Below are positions 8,538 through 15,071 of a stretch of 20,518 nucleotides of DNA, piece by piece. Made by a program: the position numbers and the translations under genes. The stretch spans positions 1 through 20,518 of the forward strand of contig DAIOSQ010000019.1 in the NCBI GenBank assembly GCA_036752465.1. The letters are read 5' to 3'. A model generated the notes under the pieces. It had not been told where the DNA came from. It ran no database searches and worked only from the letters and a program-made list of their open reading frames with translations. Source of the DNA: DAIOSQ01 sp036752465. Its GTDB lineage: Bacteria > Pseudomonadota > Gammaproteobacteria > Legionellales > Legionellaceae. Numbering within the stretch: position 1 is the first letter of the stretch; each line of letters starts with the position of its first letter.

Positions 8538-10851
8538 ACTCTTCTTTGATTCTACTGGTCAAATTATTCACCAGCTGTGTCAGTTCATCTGGCTGCATCA
8601 TATTAAGATCGTCGGGCGGATAATGGGTCGCTGATTGAAAGTCTTTAATAATTTCATTGGCAATTCCACCAGCCAGACTTTCTTTCTCACCGCAAAAACT
8701 TTCGATCGACAATAGGCTGTCTCGGGTAATATTAACTGCCAAGAGTGGTTCGGAAAAGCGCGCAACATCCTTAGCTCGAATTGCAGGCAAATCTGCAGGC
8801 ATATTTAATGAAGTAAAGATAGTTAAATAGCCTACCTTGGTTTCTTCGACAATTTGATCTAATTTCACCGGCTCATTGCGTCGATGATATGCCAGCAAAG
8901 CAGATACACCTTTTTCAATTGGGTCAATGCTGCTATCTTCTTGTGCTAATGTGCTCGCGATTAACGTAATCTCTTCTGAGGCGGGCACCGTTGCGATAGC
9001 AAAATCTCCACCATTAACAATCTTCATAAACCCTTCAAGCTGTTTGCGCAATCTGGCTAGATAATCATCTGCTGGCGGCTCTACCTTGAGAAATTGGTTG
9101 AGTTTTAATCTTTTGACTGGTTGAGGATTAGCATAAAACATTCTTGCTCGTACAATTCTAGATTTGAAAAAAATATGCGCTTGCCCTTCGGTTTGCTCTT
9201 TCAAGTCTAGCAAATCAACACGTGCGCGTTTTTCAAAAGATGAGCTTTTGGTGTCTGTGTACGTGTTAGAGATTCCGCCTTCTTTGGTTTGAAAAGAATC
9301 AACCTTTGTTACATATGCCTCGCCCGCCGTCTTTGTAAAAAAGTCCCATGTTTCGGTCGGATCCTCGAGCTTCATGCAAATTTTGATATTACAGTTGGCG
9401 CCTATTGAAGCCGCTTCTTCTTTAGAAGCTTTTTGGAAAGCAGGCAAGTCTTGACCTGCAAAAATCACAGAGAAACCCAAAGATCTAGCTTGTGCGGGAA
9501 CCACCGCAAACCCTTGGACTGCATAGTAACCATACTCATCCAATACGCACAAAAATGGTGTCGGTGCATTCGTTGGCTTACGTTCAATCACATCACGATA
9601 ATCCCCTTCCACATCCTCACCGAGTCCTTGGGCCATCATCGATTTCAATGAAGACACAACAATTTTACCCAAGTTAGATAATTCGTCTGGGGATTTTTCC
9701 AACGCCGGCAATAACACCACCAAAATACGACGATTCAAGACCACGTCTTTAAAGTCCACTTCTGCAAGATTCGTTCGAACAATATGTCCATAGGTATCAG
9801 CAAGTGAAGAAAATGCCCGTACCAATTGCATGGTTATGAAACCATGCTGCTCTAACACTTGAGAAACTTGTTTGCCTTTTTTTTCTTTGTTGTAACCAGG
9901 TAGTGTGCCAAGATAATTGCGCAAGGGGTCAGTCACGACTTTGGGGACGGATTCTATGTTGACAGATTCTTGGTCATCTCTAGGGAAAATTCTGTCAACC
10001 ACAATTGACTCCAAACGCGTCAATTCAAAATAATTACGGATGGTGTCTGCATCGAGTAAAATCGCCCCCTGATCGCGCATATAGACCAATAATCTCATCA
10101 AGGCCTCGACAAAGGCAATGGCACGCCCCTTCCACATATCACCATCTGATGATTGGCTAGAACCACCCATAAGACTGACCACTAACTGGGTCAACATGCC
10201 CGAAGAGCCCTGACAAAATGGATTGAGGGTGTTAGATAGACGCTTTTCCTGAGGCCCAACAATATCGCGCGCACCGGTCATGAAATTAATTACCAGCAAA
10301 TCATCCTCACGCCCCATACTTCGCACCATAGAAAAAATCTGTGCATATACGCCGGTGTCTGCTTTACCATCTACATAAATAAAACCGCTGGCTTGCGCCA
10401 AGGAATTGAAGGCCAAAGAAATCAGCGTTTGAGTTTTACCACTACCGGTTGAGCCAAATATAAGCACATGGGTTCTTAAATCCTCATTTGCAAACCATAA
10501 TTCTTCACCACTGCTGATTTCATTGCCAAAATAAGCAATACCACGCGAAACATTGGGTGAATTGGAGCCAGGTTTTAAATCATTGAAATCTTTGATATGT
10601 GCCACTTTAGGCAATCTAAAAGGTAGGTAATGTGGTCGAGTATAAGCAAATACGTAACAACCCACCCCAATCAGTAACAAGAAAACAGAAACCCAAGACC
10701 ATACAAACGAGCCCACAGCCAACGATATCAGCAAAATAGCAACATTTGCAGGTACTTTAAAAAAGTCTAGTAGGCGCTGCCCGATAGTACGAGTATCCCG
10801 CAGGAGTAGATTGGGATCTAGTTCATTCCGTGTGTCAATACCTCGAATCAT
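8506..10851 (-). CDS. icmO: IcmO/DotL, type IV coupling protein ATPase
   Basis: DotL is the VirD4-like coupling ATPase that receives effectors, through IcmS/IcmW and other adaptors, and feeds them to the secretion channel. It is 781 residues, against about 783 in Legionella. Two transmembrane helices lie at about 37-54 and 55-70. The Walker A motif GSTGSGKT is at 133-140, the Walker B segment FLCVLDEYG at about 433-441, and a family motif VIFAGQDLPAFQKA follows. The C-terminal extension beyond about residue 600 is the part that binds DotN and IcmS/W in Legionella. The ATG overlaps the icmP stop by 4 nt, so DotM and DotL are translationally coupled, matching their physical partnership. Confidence 0.97.
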   Translation of the reverse strand: MIRGIDTRNELDPNLLLRDTRTIGQRLLDFFKVPANVAILLISLAVGSFVWSWVSVFLLLIGVGCYVFAYTRPHYLPFRLPKVAHIKDFNDLKPGSNSPNVSRGIAYFGNEISSGEELWFANEDLRTHVLIFGSTGSGKTQTLISLAFNSLAQASGFIYVDGKADTGVYAQIFSMVRSMGREDDLLVINFMTGARDIVGPQEKRLSNTLNPFCQGSSGMLTQLVVSLMGGSSQSSDGDMWKGRAIAFVEALMRLLVYMRDQGAILLDADTIRNYFELTRLESIVVDRIFPRDDQESVNIESVPKVVTDPLRNYLGTLPGYNKEKKGKQVSQVLEQHGFITMQLVRAFSSLADTYGHIVRTNLAEVDFKDVVLNRRILVVLLPALEKSPDELSNLGKIVVSSLKSMMAQGLGEDVEGDYRDVIERKPTNAPTPFLCVLDEYGYYAVQGFAVVPAQARSLGFSVIFAGQDLPAFQKASKEEAASIGANCNIKICMKLEDPTETWDFFTKTAGEAYVTKVDSFQTKEGGISNTYTDTKSSSFEKRARVDLLDLKEQTEGQAHIFFKSRIVRARMFYANPQPVKRLKLNQFLKVEPPADDYLARLRKQLEGFMKIVNGGDFAIATVPASEEITLIASTLAQEDSSIDPIEKGVSALLAYHRRNEPVKLDQIVEETKVGYLTIFTSLNMPADLPAIRAKDVARFSEPLLAVNITRDSLLSIESFCGEKESLAGGIANEIIKDFQSATHYPPDDLNMMQPDELTQLVNNLTSRIKEECENAKQASSE

Positions 10852-11975
10852 GGTTGTAACTCCTGCATCTCTTTCGAGGAAAGCTTAACTTCCTTGATGG
10901 CCACTTCTAATGCAGTTATCGCCTCATCAATCATAGGGATCAATAAACGTCGCCCTGAAACAGTTTCTGCTCTCCAGTGTGCAAATGGTCCTGCGACCTC
11001 GACAAATGGAGTTTGTCTTCCCACACAATTAAGCATGTACCAAAGACGCCTATCCACAGTTTTCAACCATAAAAACTCTGAACTGGGCACCACCCCATCT
11101 AAACGTGCGTTTTGTAATAATGACGCCATAAAAGTCAGCAAATATGCGCGTTTGTCGGCAATTTGTTTGACAATATCTGAGTTTTCATACTGTTTGAGTA
11201 CTTTTAGGCCCAAAGCGTAATCCAACTTGCCCTCAGCGCATCCTTTGTTTAGTGACTCCTGGATTTGGCTTGCCGCATCTCTGTCGCGATTTACTCGACA
11301 CAAAAAAATGGCTGCTAATGCCGCTGCATGCGGTGGACAATGTTCAAATCCTTCCCAATAAGGCCCCAATTGCAGGGTGAACACCCTTTTAGCATCTCCA
11401 CGTCGTAACGATGCGGTCATCTCTTGACCTGAGACATGCGTGTCTAAGAGGGCGTCCTCTTTACGCAATAAATTGTACTTGCGCGCAAATTCAACTGGAG
11501 TCATTGCCATTGCCCAGACACCAGAGCTTATATCCTCTTTCTCCAGTGCTTTTGGCACCACAGGCATAATGGCTGACCAATTATGCTGTTCTTGCTGACG
11601 TAAGGTTTTCATGTCATGAACTTTGCGATATTTCATGGTCACATCAGATTTAAAGAGGTAATATGCAAGTATGCCTAAAACAACACAAACCACATAGCGA
11701 AAATAATACCCCACATCGTTACAATATTCTGTCAGCTGAATCCAGCTAACCGTATTAGGATTGAGAGTTTGCATCATGAAAATATCATTGGACAATGCAG
11801 CACTGTGAACAAAAAAATTCATCAATTTGGCTTGCATAATATTAATAGCAAACACAATCGCGACAATTTGTCGATGCCCAAATCGCCAAATCAAATAGCC
11901 CGCCAAAAACAAACCCAACACTATCCAAATAGGGGCAAATGCATTATCTCCTGACGACTGTGAGGCTTGTTGCAT
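10848..11975 (-). CDS. icmP: IcmP/DotM, coupling-complex protein
   Basis: This 375-residue protein matches DotM, about 376 residues in Legionella, a partner of DotL in the coupling complex at the inner membrane. Hydrophobic helices are visible at about 13-32, 35-58 and 88-108, and the rest is a soluble cytoplasmic domain. It contains WAMAMTPVEFARKYNLL, FTLQLGPYWEG and CPPHAAALAAIFLCRVNRDR. In Legionella DotM this domain binds acidic peptides of some effectors. Its start lies 106 nt after the icmQ stop, so it may have its own promoter. A GGGTGTG sequence 4 nt upstream is a weak ribosome site. Confidence 0.95.
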   Translation of the reverse strand: MQQASQSSGDNAFAPIWIVLGLFLAGYLIWRFGHRQIVAIVFAINIMQAKLMNFFVHSAALSNDIFMMQTLNPNTVSWIQLTEYCNDVGYYFRYVVCVVLGILAYYLFKSDVTMKYRKVHDMKTLRQQEQHNWSAIMPVVPKALEKEDISSGVWAMAMTPVEFARKYNLLRKEDALLDTHVSGQEMTASLRRGDAKRVFTLQLGPYWEGFEHCPPHAAALAAIFLCRVNRDRDAASQIQESLNKGCAEGKLDYALGLKVLKQYENSDIVKQIADKRAYLLTFMASLLQNARLDGVVPSSEFLWLKTVDRRLWYMLNCVGRQTPFVEVAGPFAHWRAETVSGRRLLIPMIDEAITALEVAIKEVKLSSKEMQELQP

Positions 11976-12081
11976 AAGTCACACCCAATACTTCGAAATA
12001 AATTAGAGTATATACCCGTTATAAATAATTTTGCGAGTCTTATGCGCTCAAGTTTGGTGTTTTTTTAAATATGGATTTTTA

Positions 12082-12663
12082 TTAATCTTTGTGATTTTTT
12101 ACAAGCCTACCATCGATGAATTTATAGTGCACGCCATCATATACGAAATAATGGTAATTAGAAATTTGCACAGCTTTGCCTTTGAGGCTAAGCAGTGGTT
12201 TACCAAGTTTGTCTACAATTACTTTTGTACTATCCATGTTGATGACATCATCCTGACCGATATAGACACTAACATACGCTTCGTTGATTTTTTTTTCTTT
12301 GGATTTAATAAGTAATTGGACATCTTCTTCTGCGGCATATATGGGTCGAGACACATTCTGCTTAGGTAAATTAGTTAAGATTCTTTCCCAGGAAGAGAGT
12401 TCAACGTCAACAGAATAGAGCGATATGAATATTTCTTTCATATTTCGTTCCATAGCCATCTGTCGTGTTGAATGGCCATGGTTGCGCCCTTTTCCATAGG
12501 TTTTTTCAGCAAGTTCAGCAAAATTGGTGCGAATATCTTGCAAGTTCCTACCTACAGCAGTCAAAAAATTTGATTTCTGCCAAGGGCCATTTTCGATGGT
12601 ATCTTCGAGGACATGCAAAATATCATCGACTTGTTGTTTTGTTATCATCTCTCGATTATTCAT
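12082..12663 (-). CDS. icmQ: IcmQ, cytoplasmic Dot/Icm protein
   Basis: This 193-residue protein is recognised by the N-terminal IENGPWQKSNFLTAVGRNLQ segment and by SWERILTNLPKQNVSRPIYA and KLGKPLLSLKGKAVQISNY in the C-terminal half. Legionella IcmQ is about 191 residues. Its N-terminal helical domain binds IcmR, and its C-terminal domain binds NAD+ and membranes. It is held in check by its IcmR-type chaperone, which makes the gene just upstream significant. I chose the ATG at 12663. A TTG at 12672 would add three residues. No good Shine-Dalgarno sequence precedes it, and the gap to the upstream stop is 32 nt, so re-initiation from the upstream gene is possible. The following intergenic stretch to icmP is 106 nt. 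Confidence 0.93.
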   Translation of the reverse strand: MNNREMITKQQVDDILHVLEDTIENGPWQKSNFLTAVGRNLQDIRTNFAELAEKTYGKGRNHGHSTRQMAMERNMKEIFISLYSVDVELSSWERILTNLPKQNVSRPIYAAEEDVQLLIKSKEKKINEAYVSVYIGQDDVINMDSTKVIVDKLGKPLLSLKGKAVQISNYHYFVYDGVHYKFIDGRLVKNHKD

Positions 12664-12695
12664 AAGTGACAAATTTAGTTACTGCATGTATGTTA

Positions 12696-12989
12696 TCATA
12701 GCATATTATTGCACGACGTGTTTTCATTTTCTTCTGTTTTATGGCTAGAAACAACCTCAACACCCTGCAAAATATTAATAATGTTTTCTTTGCACAAATT
12801 GAGCTGCTTCAAGGCATCCTCATCTTCTGGCTTGTGGCTGTGTTTGAACATAGTCATCATTGACAGTTGAACCACATTCAATGGCACAAAAACACATTCT
12901 TCTAGGTCAGTGCGCGGCAAAACTTCTCCTCTGCGCGTACTGCCACCCAAAAATTGCAGACCACTGCTACTTCCCGTCACTTTGGCCAT
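12696..12989 (-). CDS. Unrecognised 97-aa protein in the icmR position; candidate FIR (functional homologue of IcmR)
   Basis: I do not recognise this protein by sequence. It lies between icmS and icmQ, exactly where Legionella pneumophila has icmR and where other Legionella and Coxiella species carry unrelated fast-evolving FIR genes whose products bind IcmQ. The N-terminus (1-25) is Gly/Ser/Arg-rich and looks disordered. A hydrophobic stretch FVPLNVVQLSMMTMFK lies at about 33-48, a probable amphipathic helix ALKQLNLCKENIINILQG at about 60-77, and a polar tail rich in Lys, Glu and Asn follows. The start at 12989 is preceded by AGGAG at the ideal 9-nt spacing. An upstream ATG at 12995 would be only 3 nt from it. 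The IcmR-like role is inferred from position and size only. Confidence 0.72.
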   Translation of the reverse strand: MAKVTGSSSGLQFLGGSTRRGEVLPRTDLEECVFVPLNVVQLSMMTMFKHSHKPEDEDALKQLNLCKENIINILQGVEVVSSHKTEENENTSCNNML

Positions 12990-13021
12990 GATCATAAACT
13001 CCTATAAAAAACAGAATGCTC

Positions 13022-13050
13022 TATATATAGACTAGCATATAGACTAGCAA
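13022..13050 (-). promoter_or_regulatory. Candidate sigma70 promoter for the candidate FIR gene and icmQ
   Basis: Minus strand: TTGCTA (13050-13045), 17-bp spacer, TATATA (13027-13022). The predicted transcription start near 13015 leaves a leader of about 25 nt before the ATG at 12989, with AGGAG inside it. Both hexamers are only moderate matches to consensus. Confidence 0.4.
13026..13049. repeat. Perfect 12-bp tandem repeat (tatagactagca x2)
   Basis: Two identical head-to-tail copies, 13026-13037 and 13038-13049. They coincide with the spacer and core elements of the candidate promoter of the small gene before icmQ. Gain or loss of one 12-bp copy would change the core promoter, and the repeat could also be a double regulator site. 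Confidence 0.8.
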
Positions 13051-13057
13051 GCTTTTC

Positions 13058-13074
13058 CTTAAGAGCAGATTAAT
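13058..13074 (-). promoter_or_regulatory. PmrA-box-like site
   Basis: On the minus strand the sequence reads ATTAAT-CTGCT-CTTAAG. The known PmrA/BasR box is CTTAAT-N5-CTTAAT, so 10 of 12 positions match with the right 11-bp period. It ends 7 bp upstream of the candidate -35 element. PmrA is known to control Dot/Icm genes and effectors in Legionella and Coxiella. Binding here is inferred. Confidence 0.45.
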
Positions 13075-13293
13075 TCTACCAACTGCTTGACAAAAAGTAA
13101 GGTCTGTTGACAATTCATACCAAAATAGCTGTCATGAGCGCTGATCCATATAATTCTTTGTTACGAACGGATATATAGCCCTTTATTTTTTTGCAAAAAA
13201 CAGCAAAATGGCCAGCATATTGCTGCATTTGAAAACTAAATTTATAATTTACATTCCGTGTAGAAGCACAACCATGACATGATTCAAGTGAAC

Positions 13294-13318
13294 TTACTTT
13301 GGCATTGCGCGAAAGTAA
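13294..13318. repeat. 7-bp inverted repeat just downstream of icmS
   Basis: The arms ttacttt (13294-13300) and aaagtaa (13312-13318) flank an 11-nt loop. It lies 26 bp past the icmS stop. On the minus strand no T-run follows, so it is not a typical intrinsic terminator for icmTS. It could be an RNA 3' end structure or an operator. Confidence 0.3.
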
Positions 13319-13344
13319 CCTTAATTTTTTTAACTAAGGAGAAA

Positions 13345-13689
13345 CTAATCGTACATCAATTCGTCTAAAGGCGTATAATCTCGACTGGGTCCGCCTTGAA
13401 CAAGCTCGTTGAGTACATCTGTCATACAAAGCAATCTTAAAGCGTTCGGTGTTACGGTATCAAAGACCACCCGCGTACCCAACAATGCATTCTCAGCCTC
13501 GTCAAACGTTAAGCCCAATCCATACCCAAGACATAAAGAGCACAATTGATCGGCTCGGCGCGCGATCGCCGGCAACAAACCGGTTGGCGAGAATACTTCA
13601 TCGAAACTAACAAATCTGTCATTGAGATAAAATTTAGCATTCATTCCACCGGCAATCCTTGCTAAAGCTTTACTTACATCCATATCCAT
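13345..13689 (-). CDS. icmS: IcmS, secretion adaptor/chaperone
   Basis: IcmS is a small acidic cytoplasmic adaptor that works with IcmW (and LvgA in Legionella) to present a class of effectors to the DotL coupling ATPase. The sequence contains very conserved family stretches: NAKFYLNDRFVSFDEVF, ADQLCSLCLGYGLG, and the C-terminal GGPSRDYTPLDELMYD. The chosen ATG at 13689 gives 114 residues, the same length as the Legionella protein. It starts 2 nt after the icmT stop and has GGTGG about 8 nt upstream. A longer frame from 13704 would overlap icmT and is less likely. IcmS is one of the most conserved Dot/Icm proteins, and identification is secure. Confidence 0.97.
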   Translation of the reverse strand: MDMDVSKALARIAGGMNAKFYLNDRFVSFDEVFSPTGLLPAIARRADQLCSLCLGYGLGLTFDEAENALLGTRVVFDTVTPNALRLLCMTDVLNELVQGGPSRDYTPLDELMYD

Positions 13690-13691
13690 TT

Positions 13692-13952
13692 TTAACGCCA
13701 CCATGGTTTAGATATTTTGATATTACCTGCCAGAAAAGTCCTTAAAGTCCGGAAAAATACGGGCACTGTATATCCAAAGTGTTCCAAAATTCCAAAAAAT
13801 AACGCAGATGCCAACACCATCAACCCAGTCCAAAGTCTAATATGCATGAGAAACAAAAATATAGGAAACGCTGCTCTCGCATCGACCATGAAAAACCGTG
13901 CACTTCGGGCTGAGTCACGCCAATGAGCTGTAGGTGCAAAGGTACCACCCAT
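13692..13952 (-). CDS. icmT: IcmT, small inner-membrane Dot/Icm protein
   Basis: IcmT is an 86-residue membrane protein needed for Dot/Icm function and for egress from host cells in Legionella. The chosen ATG at 13952 gives exactly 86 residues. The sequence shows the family core AHWRDSARSARFFMVDARAA, followed by hydrophobic helices at about 30-46 (FLFLMHIRLWTGLMVLA) and 48-66. A GTG at 13961 would add three residues and cannot be excluded. Neither start has a strong Shine-Dalgarno sequence. It is the first gene of the cluster, followed by icmS after 2 nt, with a candidate promoter at 13986-14013. Confidence 0.94.
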   Translation of the reverse strand: MGGTFAPTAHWRDSARSARFFMVDARAAFPIFLFLMHIRLWTGLMVLASALFFGILEHFGYTVPVFFRTLRTFLAGNIKISKPWWR

Positions 13953-13985
13953 ATTGGACACTACCGATTAAGCCAAGTGTGTTAA

Positions 13986-14013
13986 AGTATATCGCGCCAT
14001 AAGATTTATGCAA
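13986..14013 (-). promoter_or_regulatory. Candidate sigma70 promoter for icmTS
   Basis: Minus strand: TTGCAT (14013-14008), 16-bp spacer, TATACT (13991-13986). Transcription would start near 13979, about 27 nt before the ATG at 13952. It lies after the stop of the 58-aa gene (14032), so icmTS can be transcribed independently. The -35 overlaps one arm of a 5-bp inverted repeat, ATGCA...TGCAT, at 14008-14028. Confidence 0.45.
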
Positions 14014-14031
14014 TAGATTAACCTGCATGAT

Positions 14032-14208
14032 TTAGGTGCGATAATCTTCTAGTTCCTCTCGTAAACGTTTCTCTTCTAACATGCATTCCAGTCTTCTTCT
14101 GGCATCCATATTTAAGGTATTTGGTGTTTGTAAACCAATTTTTTCTGCTTCTGCTGCATCATTGTCATCCATTAGCAATATATCTTCGTCTTCAAATAAT
14201 TCACTCAT
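14032..14208 (-). CDS. PA3496-family small putative envelope-integrity protein
   Basis: This 58-residue protein begins MSELFEDEDILLMDDND and ends with the charged helix DARRRLECMLEEKRLREELE. That acidic N-terminus plus a DARRRLE-x-LEE-x-RL-x-x-ELEDY C-terminal helix is the pattern of the small PA3496 family found in many gammaproteobacteria, annotated as putative envelope-integrity proteins with no established mechanism. The ATG at 14208 has AGGAAA 6 nt upstream, and the TAA is at 14032-14034. It is on the same strand as the icm genes but 79 nt upstream of icmT, with a separate promoter candidate between them. Family call from memory of the motif. Confidence 0.75.
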   Translation of the reverse strand: MSELFEDEDILLMDDNDAAEAEKIGLQTPNTLNMDARRRLECMLEEKRLREELEDYRT

Positions 14209-14236
14209 AGTATTTCCTGTTTGTCAATAGTAATGA

Positions 14237-14251
14237 CATCGTTTAACGATG
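14237..14251. promoter_or_regulatory. 15-bp palindrome upstream of the 58-aa gene
   Basis: The arms catcgtt and aacgatg flank one central base, a perfect 7+1+7 inverted repeat. It sits 29 bp upstream of the 58-aa gene's ATG, within the 266-bp divergent region (14209-14474) shared with ygfA. It has the size of a homodimeric repressor site. Regulator unknown. Confidence 0.35.
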
Positions 14252-14411
14252 AAACTCATATCGAGAAGCGTATATACCTTATTTGTTTTAACTTGACTAG
14301 CGCTTTTTAACTTAAATTCGTCCTCTGTCTGATTGCAAGCGTCGCTAAAGTGCTGAGCAATCATTGTAAATTCAATGAACGAACTTATTTTACTCCGCAA
14401 TACACAGTAAC

Positions 14412-14441
14412 TTGAACTTATCGAGGATATTGTGATATTTA
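14412..14441 (+). promoter_or_regulatory. Candidate promoter for ygfA and the EVE gene
   Basis: TTGAAC (14412-14417), 18-bp spacer, TATTTA (14436-14441) preceded by TGA, an extended -10 pattern. Transcription would start near 14448, about 27 nt before the ATG at 14475. The -10 is a weak match. The rest of the 14209-14474 stretch shows no gene and no recognisable 6S RNA. Confidence 0.3.
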
Positions 14442-14474
14442 TCGGGAACCATCTTGGCTGGTACTGGTCACATT

Positions 14475-15071
14475 ATGTCCGAAAGCATCGATTGCACTCT
14501 ACGCAGAACTTATCAATGTATTAGGCAACGCATACCAAAATCATATCAACAGCAATGTGCGCAGCGGGTTTTACAACGCATTGAAGGTTTACTTTGTTTT
14601 CAAAAAGCCAAACATATTGCATTCTATTCAGCCATACGTGGCGAACTTGACGTGCATGATATTTGGCAACTTGCCTTGCAATATCATAAAATGTGTTATT
14701 TTCCAGTTATCCTTCAAGGTAGTGGCTTGTCATTTTTACCAGCCCACAATACCAGCAGGTGGCAAAATAATCGATTCGGCATTGCTGAGCCAGGACCAAG
14801 CTTTGCTGCCACCAAAGCAGCAAATGAACTCGATTTAGTCCTGCTGCCTTTGGTGGCTTTCGATCGCACCGGAACTCGCTTAGGTATGGGCGGCGGTTAT
14901 TATGATCGTACGTTTCAGGATATTTCCCATCCATTTCTTCTTGGTGTAGCGTATGAGTTCCAACAACAAAATCATCTTAAAAGGCAAGCGTGGGATGTCC
15001 CTTTGGATGCTATAATCACCGAACATAGGGTTTATTGGAGCACATCACATGACGCGATATTGGTTGATTAA
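14475..15071 (+). CDS. ygfA: 5-formyltetrahydrofolate cyclo-ligase (YgfA family)
   Basis: This enzyme converts 5-formyltetrahydrofolate to 5,10-methenyltetrahydrofolate with ATP in one-carbon metabolism. The 198-residue protein has HIAFYSAIRGELDVHDI near residue 45 and the family signature TRLGMGGGYYDRTF (about 134-147), which forms the ATP/folate site. It closes with PLDAIITEHRVY. I chose the ATG at 14475. A TTG at 14454 in the same frame would add seven residues. The gene overlaps the next gene by 23 nt, so the two are probably cotranscribed. In many gammaproteobacteria ygfA follows the 6S RNA gene ssrS. I could not recognise ssrS here. Confidence 0.9.
   Translation: MSESIDCTLRRTYQCIRQRIPKSYQQQCAQRVLQRIEGLLCFQKAKHIAFYSAIRGELDVHDIWQLALQYHKMCYFPVILQGSGLSFLPAHNTSRWQNNRFGIAEPGPSFAATKAANELDLVLLPLVAFDRTGTRLGMGGGYYDRTFQDISHPFLLGVAYEFQQQNHLKRQAWDVPLDAIITEHRVYWSTSHDAILVD

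Larger units (their letters stand above)
12990..13344 (-). promoter_or_regulatory. 355-bp intergenic region upstream of the icmQ unit
   Basis: No gene of convincing length was seen in this AT-rich stretch between the icmS stop and the small gene before icmQ. It holds, from the icmS side, a 7-bp inverted repeat at 13294-13318, then about 200 bp without recognisable features. A PmrA-box-like sequence follows (13058-13074), then a sigma70-like promoter embedded in a perfect 12-bp tandem repeat (13022-13050), and a strong AGGAG ribosome site at 12999-13003. The length suggests that icmTS and the downstream unit are transcribed separately. Confidence 0.55.

Noticed and set aside
13087..13112. Two plus-strand TTGACA sequences in the icmS-icmQ gap
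   Set aside because: Both are perfect -35 hexamers, but no acceptable -10 follows at 16-18 bp, and no plus-strand gene lies downstream for over 1.3 kb.
14209..14474. 6S RNA (ssrS) upstream of ygfA, the usual gammaproteobacterial arrangement
   Set aside because: I found no closing stem or central-bubble sequence resembling 6S RNA. The stretch also has to hold two promoters. A covariance-model search would settle it.
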